DNA from: Stenotrophomonas sp.
Lineage (GTDB): Bacteria; Pseudomonadota; Gammaproteobacteria; Xanthomonadales; Xanthomonadaceae
Length of the DNA: 13,238 nucleotides
NCBI GenBank assembly: GCA_003484865.1
Contig: DMZT01000443.1
Span: 1-13,238 of the forward strand
Reading direction: 5' to 3'
The notes under the pieces were generated by a model, which was given only the letters and a program-made list of their open reading frames with translations, did not search any database and was not told the origin of the DNA. Numbering within the stretch: the stretch's first letter is position 1; the number at the start of each line of letters is the position of its first letter. Below, piece after piece: positions 10,189 to 13,238 of this stretch. The position numbers were made by a program, and so were the translations under genes.

Positions 10189-11607
10189 ATGCTGTTCGAG
10201 TGGCTGCTGGGTTCGTGGTTGTTGATGCTGGATTGGCTGATCCGGCTGGCCGCGCTGTTGTGGATTCCCAGCCGCACCACGCCCGGTGCCGCGCGCAGCT
10301 GGCTGCTGCTGGTCGGCTTCGTGCCGCTGCTCGGGCTGCCGCTGTATCTGCTGTTCGGCCACCCGTGGCTGTCGCGCCAGCGCGTGCAGCGCCAGGCCGA
10401 GGCCTCCCAGGTGATCCGCGAGGAGCAGGCGCTGCAGCCGCCGCTGCGCTGGACGCCGCCGCCGGAGACGGCCACCGCCGAGATCGTGCCGCTGATCGAG
10501 CGCCAGGGCGATTTCATGCCCATCCACGGCAACGCGGTGGATCTGCTCAATGACTACGACGCCTCGCTGCAGGCCCTGATCGAAGACATCGACCAGGCCC
10601 GTGAGCGCGTGCACCTGCTGTACTACCTGATGTTCGACGATGCCGTCGGCGAGGCCATCGTGGAGGCGCTGCAGCGGGCGGCCGCGCGCGGTGTGCATTG
10701 CCGCGTGCTGCTCGATGCAGTCGGGGCCAAGCGTGGGCTGCGCCACTATCGCCATCGCCTGCAGGCGATAGGTGTCGACGTGCGCGCGATGCTGCCCGGT
10801 GGTCTGCGCTGGCGGCGCAGTGGCCGCATGGACCTGCGCAACCACCGCAAGATCGCGGTGATCGACAACCGCGTCGGCTATATCGGCTCACAGAACCTGG
10901 CACGCGCGCAGTTCGTCGCCGGGTTCCCGAACAAGGAGCTGGTCGCGCGCGTGCGCGGGCCGGTGGTGGCGCACCTGGAAGCGGTGTTCGCCAGCGACTG
11001 GTACATGGAAACCGGGCAACGCCTGGATGTGCTCACCGCCGTGCCGGTGTGCTCGGCCGATGTGCCGACCCAGCTGCTGCCCAGTGGCCCGGCATACCCC
11101 TTCAGCAATGCGCGCGATGCGGTGAACGCGCTGATCCATCTGGCGCGCCGGCGAATCGTGCTGGTCACGCCGTACTTCGTTCCCGATGAAGCGACCTTGA
11201 GTGCGCTGCGCATCGCGGCGCTGTCCGGCGTGCAGGTGCAGCTGATCCTGTCGGCCAGCACCAACCAGCGGCTGACCTCCTGGGCGCAGGAGGCCTACTA
11301 CGATGAGCTGCTGCGCAGCGGGGTGCGCATCGCGCTGTACGAACCGCATTTCCTGCATGCCAAGCACCTGACCGTCGATGAAGACATTGCCCTGGTCGGC
11401 TCGATCAACCTGGATATCCGCTCGTTCGCGCTCAATGCCGAGATCGGCATGCTCTGTTATGACCCCGGCATGGTGCGGCAGCTGGCGCAGATCGAAGCCG
11501 ACTATCTCGAGCAGTCCCGTCAGCTCGATCTGGCGACGTGGCGCCAACGGCCGGCGTGGAAGCGCAGCCGCGAAGGCATCGCACGGCTGGCCGATGCCTT
11601 GATGTAG
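10189..11607 (+). CDS. cls: Cardiolipin synthase, phospholipase D superfamily
   Basis: 472 aa, the usual length. Makes cardiolipin at the inner membrane, typically by joining two phosphatidylglycerol molecules. The N-terminus has two hydrophobic segments (about residues 1-25 and 34-56, with the family-typical GLPLYLLFGHPWLS), which anchor it. Both catalytic HxKxxxxD motifs are intact: HRKIAVID with H219, K221, D226 followed by GYIGSQN, and HAKHLTVD with H390, K392, D397 followed by VGSINLDIRS. ATG 10189 is chosen because the membrane segment starts there. The open frame extends 16 codons upstream to ATG 10141, but that part is polar and overlaps the space next to the SMAG-like hairpin. The ribosome binding site is weak. 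The next gene begins 54 nt after its stop. No truncation or missing residue is seen. Confidence 0.93.
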   Translation: MLFEWLLGSWLLMLDWLIRLAALLWIPSRTTPGAARSWLLLVGFVPLLGLPLYLLFGHPWLSRQRVQRQAEASQVIREEQALQPPLRWTPPPETATAEIVPLIERQGDFMPIHGNAVDLLNDYDASLQALIEDIDQARERVHLLYYLMFDDAVGEAIVEALQRAAARGVHCRVLLDAVGAKRGLRHYRHRLQAIGVDVRAMLPGGLRWRRSGRMDLRNHRKIAVIDNRVGYIGSQNLARAQFVAGFPNKELVARVRGPVVAHLEAVFASDWYMETGQRLDVLTAVPVCSADVPTQLLPSGPAYPFSNARDAVNALIHLARRRIVLVTPYFVPDEATLSALRIAALSGVQVQLILSASTNQRLTSWAQEAYYDELLRSGVRIALYEPHFLHAKHLTVDEDIALVGSINLDIRSFALNAEIGMLCYDPGMVRQLAQIEADYLEQSRQLDLATWRQRPAWKRSREGIARLADALM

Positions 11608-11621
11608 CCCGCTGTGACGCA

Positions 11622-11655
11622 CGTGGACGGCCGGTCCACGCGCATCGCCTACAAT
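11622..11655 (+). promoter_or_regulatory. Dyad CGTGGAC-N5-GTCCACG and possible -10 box before the COG4529 gene
   Basis: CGTGGAC (11622-11628) and GTCCACG (11634-11640) form a perfect 7-bp inverted repeat that could be an operator or a hairpin closing the cls transcript. Ten nt downstream, TACAAT (11650-11655) is a good -10 box ending 6 nt before ATG 11662. This would give a leaderless transcript. No convincing -35 box is present at 16-18 nt, and GAGG lies only 1 nt before the ATG, too close to act as a normal ribosome binding site. Confidence 0.4.
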
Positions 11656-11661
11656 CGAGGC

Positions 11662-13044
11662 ATGACTGCGTCCGATACCCACCGCCAGTGTGATCTGGCC
11701 ATCGTCGGCGGCGGCGCTGCCGGCGTCCTCGTTGCACTGCAGGCCCTGCGCCATGCTCCGCGACCGTCACGCATCGTGCTGTTCGAGCCGGCTTCGGCGC
11801 TGGCCGAAGGCATCGCCTACGCCACGCCTTGGCCCGAGCACCTGCTCAACGTGCCGGCCGGCAAGATGAGCGCGCTGCCCGATCAGCCTGCGGATTTCCT
11901 CGATTACCTGATCGACAGCCAGGCGATTGCCGATGTGGCGCGCGAGGTGCTGGCGGACCAGTTCGTGCCGCGCCGCCATTACGCCGCCTACCTGCGTGAG
12001 CGCCTGGAACAGGCGTGCGAGCGCAGCGTGGCAGTGCTGGAGGTGGTCGAGCAGCCAGTGTTCGCGCTGGAGCCGACCGAACACGGTGTGCAGTTGCGGC
12101 TCGACGACGACGTGGTGTGGCGCGCGCAGCGCGTGGTGCTGGCCTGTGGCAACAGCATGCGACCACTGCCGGTGCCCGGTGCCGATGCCCTGCCGCCGGC
12201 GCAGGCGGTGGAGGCCTGGGATTACGACGGCGTGCGCGTGCTGGCCGGCGATGACGATCTGGCCATCATCGGCTCGGGCCTGAGCATGGCCGACAGCGTG
12301 GTGGCCCTGGCGGCCGCCGGACACCGCGGGCGCATCTTCGTGCTGTCGCGACATGCGCTGCTGCCATTGCCACAGGCGCACGGCGCAGCGGTCACCTTCG
12401 ATCCGCAGCCCTTGTTGACGATGTCGCTGCGTCAGCGCGTGCGTGAACTGCGTGGGCAGGCCCGTGCCGCCGTGGCGCAGGGCATCCCTTGGCAAAGCGT
12501 CATGGACCGCATCCGGCCGATGGGCCAGGCATTGTGGTTGAGCCTGGGCGAGGCCGACCAGCGTCGTTTCCTGCGCCACGTGGTGCGGCATTGGGACGTG
12601 CACCGCCACCGCATCGCCGAATCGGTGCATGCCCAGGTCAGCGAGCTGGAGCGCAGCGGCCAGCTGCAGCGCCACCGCGCCCGGCTGGACACGCTGCTGG
12701 TGCAGGAAGGCGGGCTGCAGCTGCACGGGCACGGCCCGGCCGGCGGCCTGCCGCCACTGACGGTCAGCGCGGTGATCAATGCCACCGGCGTGGAAACCCG
12801 CGCGCTGTGCATGCGCAATCCACTGATCCAGCAGCTGCTGGCCGATGGGCATGCGCGGCCTGGTCCGCACGGGCTGGGGCTGGATACCTCGGTGGAGAAC
12901 GGCGAACTGCTCGGTGCCGACGGCCAGTGTCAGACCCGCGTGCTGGTGGTGGGCAGCCTGCGCATCGGCACGCTCTGGGAAAGCCTGGCCATTCCCGAGT
13001 TGCGGATGCAGGCCCAGCAGGCCGCGCTGCGCGCGGTGGGCTGA
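11662..13044 (+). CDS. FAD/NAD(P)-binding protein, COG4529 (YdhS-like) family
   Basis: 460 aa, probably a cytoplasmic flavin-dependent oxidoreductase whose substrate is unknown. The N-terminus has the Rossmann dinucleotide-binding loop GGGAAG (G16, G18, G21), with the acidic end of beta-2 in VLFEPAS. The family segment GIAYATPWPEHLLNVPAG follows. A second Rossmann loop, IIGSGLSMAD (G204, G206), would bind NAD(P)H. Near the C-terminus, INATGVE (about 372-378) is the usual ATG motif of two-dinucleotide flavoproteins. This order matches the NAD_binding_9/COG4529 type. ATG 11662 is chosen over the frame opening at 11614 because the Rossmann strand begins about 11 residues later. It lies 54 nt after cls in the same direction, so partial read-through from cls is possible. 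No pathway can be assigned from the neighbours. Confidence 0.87.
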   Translation: MTASDTHRQCDLAIVGGGAAGVLVALQALRHAPRPSRIVLFEPASALAEGIAYATPWPEHLLNVPAGKMSALPDQPADFLDYLIDSQAIADVAREVLADQFVPRRHYAAYLRERLEQACERSVAVLEVVEQPVFALEPTEHGVQLRLDDDVVWRAQRVVLACGNSMRPLPVPGADALPPAQAVEAWDYDGVRVLAGDDDLAIIGSGLSMADSVVALAAAGHRGRIFVLSRHALLPLPQAHGAAVTFDPQPLLTMSLRQRVRELRGQARAAVAQGIPWQSVMDRIRPMGQALWLSLGEADQRRFLRHVVRHWDVHRHRIAESVHAQVSELERSGQLQRHRARLDTLLVQEGGLQLHGHGPAGGLPPLTVSAVINATGVETRALCMRNPLIQQLLADGHARPGPHGLGLDTSVENGELLGADGQCQTRVLVVGSLRIGTLWESLAIPELRMQAQQAALRAVG

Positions 13045-13054
13045 CTGCGACACC

Positions 13055-13080
13055 GTGCCTCGCGGCCGTGCGCGAGGCAC
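13055..13080 (+). terminator. 10-bp perfect hairpin after the COG4529 gene
   Basis: GTGCCTCGCG (13055-13064) and CGCGAGGCAC (13071-13080) pair perfectly around GCCGTG, beginning 10 nt after the stop codon. ACAAACACC follows, with no T-tract, so termination efficiency is uncertain. It is the third T-less GC hairpin placed just after a stop codon in this window. Confidence 0.45.
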
Positions 13081-13169
13081 ACAAACACCTCATGCCTTCC
13101 CCTCGAACGGCTCGGTGGTGGCGGCATGACGACGGCACTAGGCTCGTGTCTTTCTCACAGGAAATGACC

Positions 13170-13238
13170 ATGACGCTACGTCCCGACAGGACCGCCCCCC
13201 GTGTCACGGCGACGACCCCATGGCGCCCGCTCGTCATG
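13170..13238 (+). CDS. Start of an unidentified gene, truncated by the window edge
   Basis: The frame from ATG 13170 is open to the last base (23 codons, beginning MTLRPDRTAPRVTATTPWRP). AGGA at 13159-13162 lies 7 nt upstream, which favours this ATG over the in-frame ATG at 13164. The N-terminus is Arg/Thr/Pro-rich, followed by PLVM, which may be the beginning of a hydrophobic segment. I do not recognise it, and too little is visible to suggest a function. Confidence 0.5.
   Translation, partial: MTLRPDRTAPRVTATTPWRPLVM

Noticed and set aside
7991..13136. The 11-mer ATGACGACGGC near 7991, 2105 and 13126 as a possible attachment or direct repeat
   Set aside because: Short, composed of common GC-rich codons (one copy lies inside a coding Asp/Gly run) and not flanking any integrase or mobile gene.

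Overview
The window is high-GC and strongly coding, with short gaps, convergent and divergent gene pairs, Rho-independent terminators, and a GCCGGCC-agc-GGCCGGC hairpin like the SMAG/REP repeats of Stenotrophomonas. Together with the gene content (DUF885 peptidase-like protein, CzcCBA efflux operon, rpmB-rpmG, cardiolipin synthase, COG4529 oxidoreductase) this points to the chromosome of a Lysobacteraceae (Xanthomonadaceae) gammaproteobacterium, most likely Stenotrophomonas or a close relative. The assignment is inferred from memory of the families, not from a search.

Left part (1-7967, + strand). An exported DUF885 protein is followed by a GC-rich hairpin. Next comes a heavy-metal efflux operon: a small exported His/Cys-rich protein (CzcI/CopL-like), an outer-membrane factor (CzcC), a lipoprotein adaptor (CzcB) and a full-length RND pump (CzcA). 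CzcA carries D402, D408 and E415, the divalent-cation proton-relay signature. The three efflux genes are tightly packed (4-nt overlap czcC/czcB, 35 nt between czcB and czcA) and end at a bidirectional terminator. The most striking observation is that czcC has an in-frame TAG at codon 175, with the remainder of the protein continuing in the same frame. As read, the outer-membrane channel is broken while its partners are intact. The adaptor also has no room for the usual alpha-helical hairpin.

Middle part (8095-10090). A GT1/UGT-type glycosyltransferase on the - strand converges on the czc terminator. It is divergent from the ribosomal protein operon rpmB-rpmG, which has a recognisable sigma70 promoter, a leader of about 160 nt and an intrinsic terminator. 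rpmG is only 54 codons long.

Right part (10091-13238, + strand). A SMAG-like hairpin precedes a complete two-HKD cardiolipin synthase. An FAD/NAD(P)-binding COG4529 (YdhS-like) protein follows, possibly transcribed as a leaderless mRNA. After a 10-bp perfect hairpin, a new reading frame starts at 13170 and runs off the edge.

I saw no CRISPR array, tRNA, rRNA, insertion sequence or phage gene. Apart from the interrupted czcC and the hairpin-less adaptor, this looks like ordinary chromosome. I do not see convincing evidence of a wholly new system.
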